NCBI GenBank assembly: GCA_947454525.1
Contig: CANGJM010000003.1
Coordinates: 124,001 to 188,000 of the forward strand
Reading direction: 5' to 3'
Length of the DNA stretch: 64,000 bases
Source: Flavobacteriales bacterium
Lineage (GTDB): Bacteria; Bacteroidota; Bacteroidia; Flavobacteriales_D; Crocinitomicaceae
The translations under genes and the position numbers were made by a program. Shown piece by piece: positions 38,436 through 48,896 of this stretch (position 1 is its first letter; each line of letters begins with the position of its first letter). The notes under the pieces are model-generated. The model searched no databases and was not told the DNA's origin. It saw only the letters and a list, made by a program, of their open reading frames with translations.

Positions 38436-39217
38436 CGATAGATGAGCTGTTGAAAGGCAGCTTGAGTCAGCGAAATACGTTTCGTCCCAAAGTCAAATTT
38501 ACCGTAGGCCTCCTCGGGTGAAGTCATCACCGTTGCAAACAAATAGCGATCCGAGTAGTGTTCAGCAAATCCGACAAACCAACCAATATCTTGTCCATCT
38601 TGAACACCCCAGCCGGTTTTTCCATACAACTTTATGTTTCCTTCGCGACGTTCTTGAAAAATATCCATCAAGGTTTCATAGGTTTCTGGACGAAGTCCTA
38701 AGTGACGCTTTTCGATTTTATTCAAAAATTCGATTTGCTCCAAGGCACTAATCCGCAGGTCACCCGTCAACCAAAACGTAGTCAACTCCGGTGTTGCTAA
38801 TGCATTGCCATAGTGAAATTGTTTCAAATAAGACTGCATATTCTTCTCCCCTATTTGTTTGGCGAGTTCTTGATAATACGGTACAATGGAATGCTGAAAA
38901 GCGAATTTCAATGTAGGATCATCCAACGCTCCCAAATTCAATTTCGTCGTTGAATCTTTGAGAATGTTACTCTCTAATCCAATCAGTGTATTCGGAATTT
39001 TGAATGTCGAAGCAGGAGTAAAAGGCAGATTTACGATGCTATCATTGTAGAAAAAGTACTGCTTGTTTTTCAAGTCGTAAATCACTACGGAAAAGGAATA
39101 AAATGTACTTTCTTCCTTTTTTAAGTCTAATGAAATGGCTTTTTCGACCTGGAATTTCGGCAATCCACAACTTGTAATGACAAGCAATAAGACAAGAATA
39201 CTTACAATGTTGCGCAT
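38432..39217 (-). CDS. Class D (OXA-like) beta-lactamase family lipoprotein
   Basis: Lipobox LLVITSCG; STFK active site (PASTFKIPNTLIGLE), SIV (FQHSIVPYYQ), YGN (FHYGNA), WLTGDLRISALEQIEFL, KTGWG. Confidence 0.9.
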   Translation of the reverse strand: MRNIVSILVLLLVITSCGLPKFQVEKAISLDLKKEESTFYSFSVVIYDLKNKQYFFYNDSIVNLPFTPASTFKIPNTLIGLESNILKDSTTKLNLGALDDPTLKFAFQHSIVPYYQELAKQIGEKNMQSYLKQFHYGNALATPELTTFWLTGDLRISALEQIEFLNKIEKRHLGLRPETYETLMDIFQERREGNIKLYGKTGWGVQDGQDIGWFVGFAEHYSDRYLFATVMTSPEEAYGKFDFGTKRISLTQAAFQQLIYR

Positions 39218-40563
39218 AATTCTTCTCCTAATTGATCGTAATCGATTCCATCAAAGTTACCAGAGGACATCATTAAAAGGACGGCATTGTTCCAGCTGTG
39301 CGAACGGATAAACGTCAACACATCCGCTGTTTCGTTTTTCACTTCCACGCCGCCACCGAATCCATCGGACACTTGCTGAATGGAAATTGCTTCTAATTTT
39401 TTGTGGTGAACAACCTCTGGATTGAAATACACCAAGGCTTCATCCGCAGCAATCATCGCACCTTCATAATGTGGAAGGAATTCCTTTTTTAACGAGGAAA
39501 AAGTATGCAATTCCATGCAAGCCACCACTTTTCGATTCGGGTACTGGTGTTTCACCGCAGCCGTTGTTGCTTTTAATTTGGATGGAGAATGGGCAAAATC
39601 CTTAAACATGACAAAATCCGGACGCTCGATTACTTTTTGCAAGCGTTTTCCTGCACCGGTGAAATCCGACATGGACTGTAGGAACGAAGCATGATCAATT
39701 CCAATAGACTTCGCCAAATTCATCGCGCCCATTAAATTCTGAAGGTTGTGTGGACCAAAAACCAATAAGGGATAAGATTGTCCTTCGAAGTGTAAAAGCG
39801 TGCCTGTTTCCGTCGGTTCAAATGTTGGTGTTTGATAAGCGATGGAAGTGATTCCTTCTCGCGCCTGTTCGCCAAGTTTACGAACTTCTGGATCCTCCGA
39901 GTTGTAGATCAAAGTTCCGTTCGGCTCGATTAAATCACAGAAGATTTCGAATTGATTGGTGTAATTTTCGAAAGTAGGAAATACATTGATGTGATCCCAA
40001 GCAATACCGCTAATCAGCGCTACGTTTGGATGATACAAATGGAATTTCGGACGACGGTCAATTGGTGAACTCAAATACTCGTCACCTTCAAGGATCATGA
40101 ATTTGGCGTCGTTCGTCAATTTCACCATGCAATCGTATCCTTCCAATTGTGCACCGACCATGTAATCGACATTCAATCCAAGTTTATTGATGGCATGCAA
40201 AAGCATAGAGGTAATCGTCGTTTTACCATGACTTCCGCCGATAACAATACGCATTTTATCCTTGCTTTGCTCGTACAAGTATTCCGGATAAGAGAAAATA
40301 GGGATTTGTAGTTCCTTTGCCTTTAACAATTCGGGATTATCTTCACGCGCATGCATTCCGAGAATCACCGCGTCTAATTCAGCATGAATATTGGAAACAT
40401 CCCAGCCAATGTTTGCTGGCAAAATACCTTCTTTCTCTAAACGTGTTCGAGATGGTTCAAAAATCTCATCATCCGAACCGCTTACCTGAATTCCTTTTCG
40501 ATTCAGGGCGATGGCTAAATTGTGCATCGCACTTCCACCTATGGCAATAAAATGTACTCTCAT
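39202..40563 (-). CDS. mpl: UDP-N-acetylmuramate:L-alanyl-gamma-D-glutamyl-meso-diaminopimelate ligase (murein peptide ligase)
   Basis: Mur ligase: HFIAIGGSAMHNLAIALNRKGIQVSGSDDEI, IVIGGSHGKTTITSMLLHAI, DFAHSPSKLKATTAAVK. Confidence 0.93.
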   Translation of the reverse strand: MRVHFIAIGGSAMHNLAIALNRKGIQVSGSDDEIFEPSRTRLEKEGILPANIGWDVSNIHAELDAVILGMHAREDNPELLKAKELQIPIFSYPEYLYEQSKDKMRIVIGGSHGKTTITSMLLHAINKLGLNVDYMVGAQLEGYDCMVKLTNDAKFMILEGDEYLSSPIDRRPKFHLYHPNVALISGIAWDHINVFPTFENYTNQFEIFCDLIEPNGTLIYNSEDPEVRKLGEQAREGITSIAYQTPTFEPTETGTLLHFEGQSYPLLVFGPHNLQNLMGAMNLAKSIGIDHASFLQSMSDFTGAGKRLQKVIERPDFVMFKDFAHSPSKLKATTAAVKHQYPNRKVVACMELHTFSSLKKEFLPHYEGAMIAADEALVYFNPEVVHHKKLEAISIQQVSDGFGGGVEVKNETADVLTFIRSHSWNNAVLLMMSSGNFDGIDYDQLGEELCATL

Positions 40564-40646
40564 GAAATGAATTTTAACGAAAGTACAAGTAAAGGAAAAA
40601 GGAATGAGCAGACTTATGGAATAGTTACTGACAACGGACTATGAAT

Positions 40647-43175
40647 TTACTTCTCAATCACATTGGCGCCAGTAGACTCATTAAACCAAATATAATCGGT
40701 GATAATTTGACCATTTCGAGTGAAATTATTCACTCCATCTTCTTTCGTTGTTTGCTCAAATACAACTCCATATCCATTTTTATCTACTACCACGCGTCGA
40801 ACAATAACTGTAGTCACAAATCCCTGTGCATTCTTCACTGTATACGTGCGCTCCGTCATGGCGTTTTTCGGAAACAAGACACCGTCTTCGTCCTTCAAAT
40901 TATTCGGCGCATTCGTCAATTCCACTTTTGACTCCGCCATTTTTTCGATTTGCTCGTATTGCTGATCCTGATTCGTTGCATTGTCTTGCTCTCTTTTAGA
41001 AACGGAAACTTCATAGTTAGTTTTCATTTTCTCTTGAGTGGATAGTTCCTTTTGTTCTTCGTTTTTCAGTTTTTCAGCACGGACAGACTCCTCGTTCGAC
41101 AAACGATTTGAACGAGACAATTCAGACTCCTGTAATTTATCGGAGGCCTTTTGCTGATTGGCATTGGAAACATCTTTTGCATCCTTCCAAGTGCTGATGT
41201 TCTCTGCATTCTGATTTTGTTTTTCCTCTTGCGTTTTGTTTCGTGTCGTCACAGCGACCTCATTTTTCTGAAGTTCATTCTGCAAGTCACCTTGTCTTTG
41301 ATCAGCAGCAACTTGATTTTTACGATCAATCATCGTCTGCTCCGATTTAAAAGACTCCATGTTTTGATCGGTTGATTCCTGTTGAACAGCACTCATTGTC
41401 TCATTGAAATGATTTTGGTAATCGAAGACATTTTTAATTTCTTGAAGTTGCTCCTGTGGACGTTCTGCCTTTTGTTGAGACGTTTTATTCAAGTCGTTAA
41501 ATGCTTGCTCTGGAGTTCCGGTCGTGCGCTCTCCTGGTGCTTTCAATTGTGTCCCAACGATAACATCCTCCTTTACACTTGGCGCAGTTTTGACAGCAGT
41601 TGGAGTGGTAATAGTTGTTAATGAATCAATGCTTTTTTGCAATTGCGTCAACTCCGTTGCTGGAAGAGAACGAGCGTTCGTTGTGGCAATAAGCTGAACG
41701 GCTTTCAACTCCTTCAATGCTTGTGCATTATTTTTAGCCTTCACTGTTGCATATGCGGACTTGCGTTGTGCATAATACGCCTCCATTTTACTGATTTTAT
41801 CCTTTAGTTCAATCACGGATGGTTCGTTTTGACGACTTTTCATCGGGTCAGAATTCAATATATTCTTCGCAACAGAATAAAATTGTGGTCCTTTCATGAA
41901 GTTCTCATTCGCCTTGGCTAATTGATCCTTGTAAATCTGATCCTGTGAATTTTTCCAATCCGTCACTTTCTTCATGCCGTTTTGCAATTCTTTGGAATAC
42001 TGATCGATCAGTGTTTGCTTTTTAAATTTCGCAATGTTCGCTTCCGCTTTTTTGTACATGTCAATCGACTGGTCATATTTCTTTTGAACATACAAATCAT
42101 TGGCTGACTTTAATTGTTTTTTTACCTCTAATTCGTTGGTATTGTCTTCTTTGATTGCTTGAATCTTTGCTATCTCTCTTAGTACGATGTCCTTTTGATT
42201 GGGATTTAATTTCTGCGCCTCGTTGTATTTCGCAATTGCTTCATCGTATTTTTTAGCAAGAAAAAGGGTGTTTGCTGCAGCCATCGTCTTGTCGTATTGC
42301 ACTTTGTTGGCAGCGTTTTGTTTATCCGCATTGACATTCTCTGTGATTTTTGCCAGACGTGCCATGATGTAAGCATCCTTTGGAATTTGTTGGTCAGCCA
42401 ACTTGTATTTTTGTTCTGCAAGTGTCCAATTATTTGCTGTAAACGCAACATCTCCCTCGCCTTTCAATTTGTCAAATTCCTTTTTTCGCTTCGCTTCATT
42501 TTGATTGATTTCGATAATCGTCTCAACCGATTTTTTCTTTTGCGTTATTCCTGGATCAGCCGGAGCAACGATTAAAGCGGAATCATAATAAATTACCGCT
42601 TTTTCGTATTCTTTTCTGCTTACTGCTAAATCCGCTGTAGCCACACAATAAACCGTTCGATCTTTATCCTTCGCGATTTTGTACAAATCCTTCACTTTTT
42701 TGTCCATGTCTGCCTTCACTTGCGCATCCGGTATCGCTTTGTAAATTGCTTGATCCCAAACAAATTTTTCCGCGTAGGTTTCTTTGGTGAAATTTAAGTC
42801 AACGTTTGGACGAATAACATACAATTGCAATGGGAGTTGATCAATCAATTTCACTCCGTTAGTCGCATTAGCTTTGGGAACAATTGTTTTCAGGTCAAAA
42901 GAAAGTTTCTTGGTCATGTAACCAGGATTCGCAACTACTACCGCAACAATTTGAGCTGGATTCACTTTTGCAGATACGTAATAATATCCTTTGTTGTCAG
43001 AGATAACGCGAGAAACAGAAACACCATTCTGAATCACGTTCACGGTTGCACCGAATAACTTTTGTCCAGTAACGAAATCCTGTACATTCCCCTCTAGTGC
43101 AACTAGAATGGGAGTTTGTCCAATCACCATTGATTGAAAACCTAAAAACAGAAGAAAAATAAAGAGTCTACTCAT
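40647..43175 (-). CDS. Secreted protein with N-terminal carboxypeptidase-regulatory-like domain, TPR-like repeats and Q/E/K-rich coiled region
   Basis: Signal peptide; ALEGNVQDFVTGQKLFGATVNV; repeated KYDEAIAKYNEAQKLNPNQ-type units; long charged segment before strand-rich C-terminus. Confidence 0.7.
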   Translation of the reverse strand: MSRLFIFLLFLGFQSMVIGQTPILVALEGNVQDFVTGQKLFGATVNVIQNGVSVSRVISDNKGYYYVSAKVNPAQIVAVVVANPGYMTKKLSFDLKTIVPKANATNGVKLIDQLPLQLYVIRPNVDLNFTKETYAEKFVWDQAIYKAIPDAQVKADMDKKVKDLYKIAKDKDRTVYCVATADLAVSRKEYEKAVIYYDSALIVAPADPGITQKKKSVETIIEINQNEAKRKKEFDKLKGEGDVAFTANNWTLAEQKYKLADQQIPKDAYIMARLAKITENVNADKQNAANKVQYDKTMAAANTLFLAKKYDEAIAKYNEAQKLNPNQKDIVLREIAKIQAIKEDNTNELEVKKQLKSANDLYVQKKYDQSIDMYKKAEANIAKFKKQTLIDQYSKELQNGMKKVTDWKNSQDQIYKDQLAKANENFMKGPQFYSVAKNILNSDPMKSRQNEPSVIELKDKISKMEAYYAQRKSAYATVKAKNNAQALKELKAVQLIATTNARSLPATELTQLQKSIDSLTTITTPTAVKTAPSVKEDVIVGTQLKAPGERTTGTPEQAFNDLNKTSQQKAERPQEQLQEIKNVFDYQNHFNETMSAVQQESTDQNMESFKSEQTMIDRKNQVAADQRQGDLQNELQKNEVAVTTRNKTQEEKQNQNAENISTWKDAKDVSNANQQKASDKLQESELSRSNRLSNEESVRAEKLKNEEQKELSTQEKMKTNYEVSVSKREQDNATNQDQQYEQIEKMAESKVELTNAPNNLKDEDGVLFPKNAMTERTYTVKNAQGFVTTVIVRRVVVDKNGYGVVFEQTTKEDGVNNFTRNGQIITDYIWFNESTGANVIEK

Positions 43176-43266
43176 AGCTGTAACTTAGAAAACAACGCAT
43201 AGAATCAACGTAAAATCCTACTTTTGTTTCAAAGACAAATTTGCTAAAAATTAACGACTTAAAAAA

Positions 43267-44391
43267 ATGATTCCTTTTTCCAAGTTAAGTTTCTGGGAAC
43301 GTTCCATTTACACCGATGGAATTGATTTCACCATCATTGGTGCTGGAATCGTTGGAATGAGTACTGCATTGCACCTCAGAAGAGCGAATCCAAGCGCGAA
43401 AATCATCATCCTCGAGCGCGGATATTTGCCAACTGGAGCGAGCACAAAAAACGCTGGATTCACCTGCTTTGGCAGTCCGACCGAACTGAGAGATGATTTA
43501 AGCAAAATGGATGAACGCACTGTTTGGGACACCGTTTCCATGCGGGTGGAAGGACTACGTGAATTGTTTTCACTTGTTGATCCATCACACATTCACTATG
43601 AAGCATGCGGTTCCTGGGATATCATCCGTGAGGAGGAGGAATCCTTAACTCCCGATTTTCTTGCCTATTTAAACGAAAGACTATTCGTGATTTCAGGTGA
43701 AAAAACGGTTTATGCGGAGGACAAAACAAAATGGATAGATGCAGGATTTAGTGGTGTAAAAACAACTTACAGCAATCGCTTGGAAGGCGCCATTCACACC
43801 GGAAAGTTGATTGAGGAATTGCATCGATCCTGCACGAACGAAGGAATCCATTTTCTGTTTGGAATAGAGGTTTTGTCGTTTGAATCCTTTGACTCTTGTG
43901 TCGAAATTCACACCCCCATGGGTACGATTCAAAGCGCAAAGCTCATGGTTTGTACCAATGCCTTTGCGAAGGACTACCTCGATGATATTCAAGCAGCTCG
44001 TGCACAAGTTTTGGTAACCAAACCCATTGCTAATCTTTCTGTAAAGGGAACCTTTCACATGGAATCTGGATACTATTACTTTCGCAATGTAGGAAACCGA
44101 ATCTTGTTTGGCGGTGGAAGGAATTTAGATTTTTCAGGAGAAACGAGTACTGAATTTGAAACTACTCAACTGATTCAAGAAAAATTACAGCAGTATTTAA
44201 ATGAATTAATCCTTCCGAATACACCTGTTGGAATTGATTATTCTTGGTCCGGAATCATGGCTGTTGGAAGCGAAAAAAAACCAATCATCCAAAAAACGAA
44301 CAAAAACATAGCTTTTGGTGTTCGTATGGGAGGAATGGGTGTTGCCATTGGCGCATCTGTTGGTAAGCAACTGTCAAAAATATTTTCGTGA
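43267..44391 (+). CDS. FAD-dependent oxidoreductase (DAO family)
   Basis: FTIIGAGIVGMSTALHLRRANPSAKIIILERG (Rossmann GxGxxG), GASTKNAGFTCFGS. Confidence 0.92.
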   Translation: MIPFSKLSFWERSIYTDGIDFTIIGAGIVGMSTALHLRRANPSAKIIILERGYLPTGASTKNAGFTCFGSPTELRDDLSKMDERTVWDTVSMRVEGLRELFSLVDPSHIHYEACGSWDIIREEEESLTPDFLAYLNERLFVISGEKTVYAEDKTKWIDAGFSGVKTTYSNRLEGAIHTGKLIEELHRSCTNEGIHFLFGIEVLSFESFDSCVEIHTPMGTIQSAKLMVCTNAFAKDYLDDIQAARAQVLVTKPIANLSVKGTFHMESGYYYFRNVGNRILFGGGRNLDFSGETSTEFETTQLIQEKLQQYLNELILPNTPVGIDYSWSGIMAVGSEKKPIIQKTNKNIAFGVRMGGMGVAIGASVGKQLSKIFS

Positions 44392-44861
44392 GTCAAACTG
44401 AAGGAAAAAAAGCATTTATCAATCCCATTGATCCAGATAAGATCACGGAGAATCCGCATTCGTTAGAATATGCGCATCACGCTGGATCAGCCATTATCAA
44501 ACCGGAGGACCAAGGAAAAATCAAAGGTCGTGCGGTCAGTGCTATGGAGCACCAAACCGACATGCAACTTTCTCAATTGTATGAGCAGATGCAACTTTTG
44601 GCTTCACAGGCTAAAAAACTCAATGAGCGTAAAGAAATTTCACATTTCATTTACCAAGCAGAAATGCGTTTCGAACCATTCATAAATCATACGTATCACT
44701 TGTATCAACGCAGCAATGGGAAATTCTCCTTGTCTCTGGTTGGTCCGACGCAGTGGGGAAAATCAGGTCAAGAATTAACGTTTATCGCAACGGTTAAATT
44801 ACTTGCAGATCATACATGGGATATCTTGGATAGAAATCCAGACTTCAGTTTCAGCGCGTAA
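44388..44861 (+). CDS. DUF2452-like protein
   Basis: PHSLEYAHHAGSAIIKPEDQGKIKGRAVSAMEHQTDMQ pattern; GTG start overlapping the upstream TGA. Confidence 0.75.
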   Translation: MSQTEGKKAFINPIDPDKITENPHSLEYAHHAGSAIIKPEDQGKIKGRAVSAMEHQTDMQLSQLYEQMQLLASQAKKLNERKEISHFIYQAEMRFEPFINHTYHLYQRSNGKFSLSLVGPTQWGKSGQELTFIATVKLLADHTWDILDRNPDFSFSA

Positions 44862-45612
44862 AAACCCATTCGTTTTCCGAAGACAATAAATCGTTGTATT
44901 GGTATCCATCCACATCGTACAGTTTGAGTTGTTCGATATCTGTGATATGCTGTTCAACTAGGTAACGGGTCATTGCGCCCCGAGCATGCTTTGCATACAT
45001 CATCACAACGGAATATTGGCCATTTTTAAATTCTTTGAAAATGGGTGTAATGATTTTGTTTTTCAAGAGATTTACTTTGATGACTTTCGCATATTCCGTG
45101 GAAGCCAAGTTGACAATGACTTCATCCTTTTGCAGTTCCTTCTTCAAGGCTTTTGTCACTTTGTCCCCCCAAAATTCATAGAGATTTTTTTGATCTTCTT
45201 TAGAGGAAAACCTTGTTCCCATTTCCAAGCGGTATGGGTAAATCAAGTCCAATGGTTTCAAGATTCCATAGAGTCCAGACAAAATGCGCAAATCCTCATT
45301 TAACTTTGGCAAAAGCTTATCGGTCAAGGATTCTACATCTAGCGCACGATACACTTCTCCATTAAACAAATAAACGGCCGAAATTGCTTGATCTGCTTGA
45401 AGCGATGCCTTTTTCCAATTTTTATAACGAAGTAAATTTTGCTCAGCTAAATCCAATGAAATTCCCATTAATTCTTGCAATCCAACCTTCTTTATCTTTT
45501 TTAAGTCTTTTATCAGTTGATAGGCCTCTTTTTCAAAAAGCGGAATGGAAGAACCATGATTTTCGCGCACTTGTTCGTTTAAGTTTTTTGCTGGTGACAA
45601 GAGAATTTTCAT
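44851..45612 (-). CDS. yaaA: Peroxide stress protein YaaA (DUF328) family
   Basis: MKILLSPAKNLN start, YLFNGEVYRALD, LSGLYGILKPLDLIYPYRLEMGTRF. Confidence 0.95.
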   Translation of the reverse strand: MKILLSPAKNLNEQVRENHGSSIPLFEKEAYQLIKDLKKIKKVGLQELMGISLDLAEQNLLRYKNWKKASLQADQAISAVYLFNGEVYRALDVESLTDKLLPKLNEDLRILSGLYGILKPLDLIYPYRLEMGTRFSSKEDQKNLYEFWGDKVTKALKKELQKDEVIVNLASTEYAKVIKVNLLKNKIITPIFKEFKNGQYSVVMMYAKHARGAMTRYLVEQHITDIEQLKLYDVDGYQYNDLLSSENEWVFTR

Positions 45613-45687
45613 GGATGAAGTATTTTGTATTGCGAAGATAGCTAATTGAAAAGAATGTCTTAAATTTAATGCTCAAAACTATAAACT

Positions 45688-48600
45688 ATGCAAAAAAGAC
45701 TACTCCAACTTGGATTGTTTACCCTGTTAAATTTCCTGAGCTATGCACAGGAATCTGAATTCTTGGGGAATTTTACTCCGACTATTTCTCATTTAGTCCC
45801 AGCAACAGCAAGTCAAGTCACTCCTCATCAGCAATTAATTAAACCGAACTTTAAAGGAAGGGAATTAATTGAAGTTGACCAAAGCAACACACACAATCCA
45901 GACTGGGTTTGGCAACAACATGCCACAACCGAAAAAATAGCTTCAGCAAGTGTTTTGTGGGCATTTCAGGGGCTTGGAACGAACCTTTCACCTCCAGATC
46001 CAACAGTGGATGCAGACAGTAATGTTGTGATTGAATCAACAAACTCCAACGGAGGGGCAGTTTACCGCATATATAACAAAAACACAGGAGCTACTATTGC
46101 GAGTTCTTTAACCATGCAATCATTAGGGGGTGTGGCAGGACTTGGTGACCCAATCGTTCTTTATTACAAACCAGCAAGACGTTGGTTTTTGACTGAATTT
46201 TCCAGTTCAGGAAACAAATTATTGATTCACGTTTCTCAAACTAGTAATCCACAAGGAGCATATTATACCTATTCATTTACATGTACTGCTTTCCCTGACT
46301 ATCCAAAATATGCCTTTAGTCAATCATCGGATGCATTTATCGCGAGTGCAAATCAAGGAGGACCGCCGACACTGTACGCAATGAAAATCAGCGCTATGCT
46401 TACGGGAGCTACTTCTCCTTTCATTAAAACAACAATCGGATACACTTTAAATGGTTTTGGTTTTCAATCGATTACACCGGTAGACTTAGAGGGAGACAAC
46501 GCAGCCCCGACAGGAATGAAGCCATTGTTTATACGTCATAGAGATGATGAGTCACACACAAATGGATCACCCGATAGTGGTACAAACGACTGGATTGAGT
46601 TTTGGGAAATGACCATTGACTGGACAGCCAACACAGCAACCGTAGCGAAAATTCAAGATGTCGTAATTGGTGAAATTGATTCTAAATTATGTGGATTAAC
46701 CAGTTTTGCATGTATCAAACAACCTGGAACAACGAATACCCTTGATCCGCTTAGAGAAACAGTCATGTACAAAGCGCCAATGCGTGTTTTCGACGATCAT
46801 CAAACAATCATGGCCGCTATGGCAACAGATGTTGATGGTGCAGATCGAGCTGGGGTTCGATGGGTGGAATTACGTCGCGCAGCTAACGTGACCACACCGA
46901 CATGGGTGAACTACCAAGAAGGAACATACGCTCCTGGAACAGGAACAAGTAGATGGATGCCGGCGATTAACATCGATAAATTCGGAAACATCATCATGGC
47001 TTATTCCACATCGAGCAACACAGCAGGAGATTTCCCATCGATTAAAATGACGGGAAGAAAACCATGTGATCCACTCGGACAAATGACGATGGCAGAAACA
47101 ACCATTATTGCGGGTACTTCCTCAAAAACTGGAGATACACGTTGGGGCGACTATCACCACATGTCTATTGATGACTTCGATCAAAAAACGTTTTACTTTT
47201 CCGGTGTTTACCACAATTCACAAACAAAAACAAATGTGAGTGCGATTCGAATGAATCCAGATGTTTTGGATGCTTCCATTGCGAATGCTTTTGTACCAGG
47301 AACTGGTTCAGCATGTGGTACTTCAACGCAAATTGGGGTTATTGTTGAGCAAACTGGAACGACAAGCATTACTTCAGGTGTGATTACATGGCAGGTTGGA
47401 AGTGGAGCAGTTTCTACCGTGAACTACACGTCAACACAATTAACTAGTGTTGGAGCTACTGATACCATTTTTGTAACAGTATCTGGTTTGGTTAGTGGTT
47501 CAAATACCATTAATTTTTCTACAACGACGGTAAATGGCACCTCACCTGACGACAATATTTGTAACGATACGAAGTCAATAAGTATTACTATTTCTGGAGG
47601 TTCATCCATCACTGCAAGCATGGCGATTAATTTCTTGCCTACGTGTACGTCGAATAACGGACAAATCACCCTAACAGCAACAGGAGGAACAGCACCTTAT
47701 TCCTATTCATTGAATAATGGTCCTGCACAATCTTCTCCCGTATTCGCAAACTTAGCTCCGGGCACATACACGTATACGATTACAGAGAACGGCGGATGTT
47801 CAGGATTAGGTACATTCACCATTCCAGCGGCAGCAACTGTATCAGCAACCTTGAATCAAACTGCAAGCATTCTTTGTAGCGGAAACACCAATGCGGTTAT
47901 TTCCGTTAGTGCGACAGGTGGACAAGCAAACTATAGTTATTCCATCAATGGAACGACTTACCAGGCATCAAATACCTTCAGTAACCTTGGAGCAGGAACC
48001 TATACGATTTACGCGCAAGATGCCAACGGATGTATTGGATCTAATACATTAACGATTACACAACCTGCTGCGATTGGCATTAACGCTGTTCCAACGATGA
48101 TTTCATGTGCAGGATTAAACAATGGTCAAATTTTCGTCAGTGCTTCAGGTGGAACAGCTCCATTGACCTATAGCATTAACGGTACGACATTCGTTTCCAG
48201 CAATACATTTAATGGACTTTCAGCAGGAACGTATACAGTTACAGTGAAGGATGCCAATGGATGTCAACAAACTTTTAGCACAACGATCACAGAGCCAGCT
48301 CCATTAAGTCTAACATGTGTGCCAACGGTTTCCAACGGAACCAACGGAACAATTACTGTAACGGGTGCAGGCGGAAACCTTCCATATACCTACAGTTTGA
48401 ACGGAACAAATTACTATTCTGGTTCACTGTTCTCAGGTTTAGCGATTGGTGTTTACACCGTATACATTAAAGATGCAAACGGTTGTGTTACGAGCATGGA
48501 GGTGAACATAAACTCCAACGGAATAGAGGAATTAGGATTCACGTTCGTAAACATCTATCCGAATCCGAACAAAGGAGTCTTTGAACTTGAGGTTGATGGC

Positions 48601-48792
48601 ATATCCGATTCTAAAGTCGCAGGGAAATTGTTCAATGTTTCCGGTCAACTCGTGAGTTCATTTGAACTAACAGCTCAAAATGGAAAAATTAAAGAAACCA
48701 TTGAAATGAGTAAAAAGTTAGCGGCTGGAACTTATTACCTTGGATTATATCAAGACAACAAAGCAGTTGTCAAACAATTTATTAAAGAGTAA
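45688..48792 (+). CDS. Large secreted protein with SprB repeats and T9SS type A sorting domain
   Basis: Signal peptide; four ATGGTAPYSYS...GTYT..xDANGC repeats; C-terminal VNIYPNPNKGVFELEV...GTYYLGLYQDN. Confidence 0.88.
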   Translation: MQKRLLQLGLFTLLNFLSYAQESEFLGNFTPTISHLVPATASQVTPHQQLIKPNFKGRELIEVDQSNTHNPDWVWQQHATTEKIASASVLWAFQGLGTNLSPPDPTVDADSNVVIESTNSNGGAVYRIYNKNTGATIASSLTMQSLGGVAGLGDPIVLYYKPARRWFLTEFSSSGNKLLIHVSQTSNPQGAYYTYSFTCTAFPDYPKYAFSQSSDAFIASANQGGPPTLYAMKISAMLTGATSPFIKTTIGYTLNGFGFQSITPVDLEGDNAAPTGMKPLFIRHRDDESHTNGSPDSGTNDWIEFWEMTIDWTANTATVAKIQDVVIGEIDSKLCGLTSFACIKQPGTTNTLDPLRETVMYKAPMRVFDDHQTIMAAMATDVDGADRAGVRWVELRRAANVTTPTWVNYQEGTYAPGTGTSRWMPAINIDKFGNIIMAYSTSSNTAGDFPSIKMTGRKPCDPLGQMTMAETTIIAGTSSKTGDTRWGDYHHMSIDDFDQKTFYFSGVYHNSQTKTNVSAIRMNPDVLDASIANAFVPGTGSACGTSTQIGVIVEQTGTTSITSGVITWQVGSGAVSTVNYTSTQLTSVGATDTIFVTVSGLVSGSNTINFSTTTVNGTSPDDNICNDTKSISITISGGSSITASMAINFLPTCTSNNGQITLTATGGTAPYSYSLNNGPAQSSPVFANLAPGTYTYTITENGGCSGLGTFTIPAAATVSATLNQTASILCSGNTNAVISVSATGGQANYSYSINGTTYQASNTFSNLGAGTYTIYAQDANGCIGSNTLTITQPAAIGINAVPTMISCAGLNNGQIFVSASGGTAPLTYSINGTTFVSSNTFNGLSAGTYTVTVKDANGCQQTFSTTITEPAPLSLTCVPTVSNGTNGTITVTGAGGNLPYTYSLNGTNYYSGSLFSGLAIGVYTVYIKDANGCVTSMEVNINSNGIEELGFTFVNIYPNPNKGVFELEVDGISDSKVAGKLFNVSGQLVSSFELTAQNGKIKETIEMSKKLAAGTYYLGLYQDNKAVVKQFIKE
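47608..48486 (+). repeat. Four tandem SprB-like protein repeats
   Basis: Four ~65-80 aa units each ending in (D/E)xNGC/GGC, read in the translation. Confidence 0.8.
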
Positions 48793-48807
48793 TAGCATTT
48801 TCTTATT

Positions 48808-48840
48808 GTAAAAGGCTGGTGTTTCATCAGCCTTTTTTTT
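48808..48840 (+). terminator. Intrinsic terminator
   Basis: AAAGGCTG / CAGCCTTT stem with long T tract. Confidence 0.85.
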
Positions 48841-48896
48841 TGCTTCAAGAAAAACTAAAAAAAAATCATTAATTTCACACTTTCAACAAATAAAGT

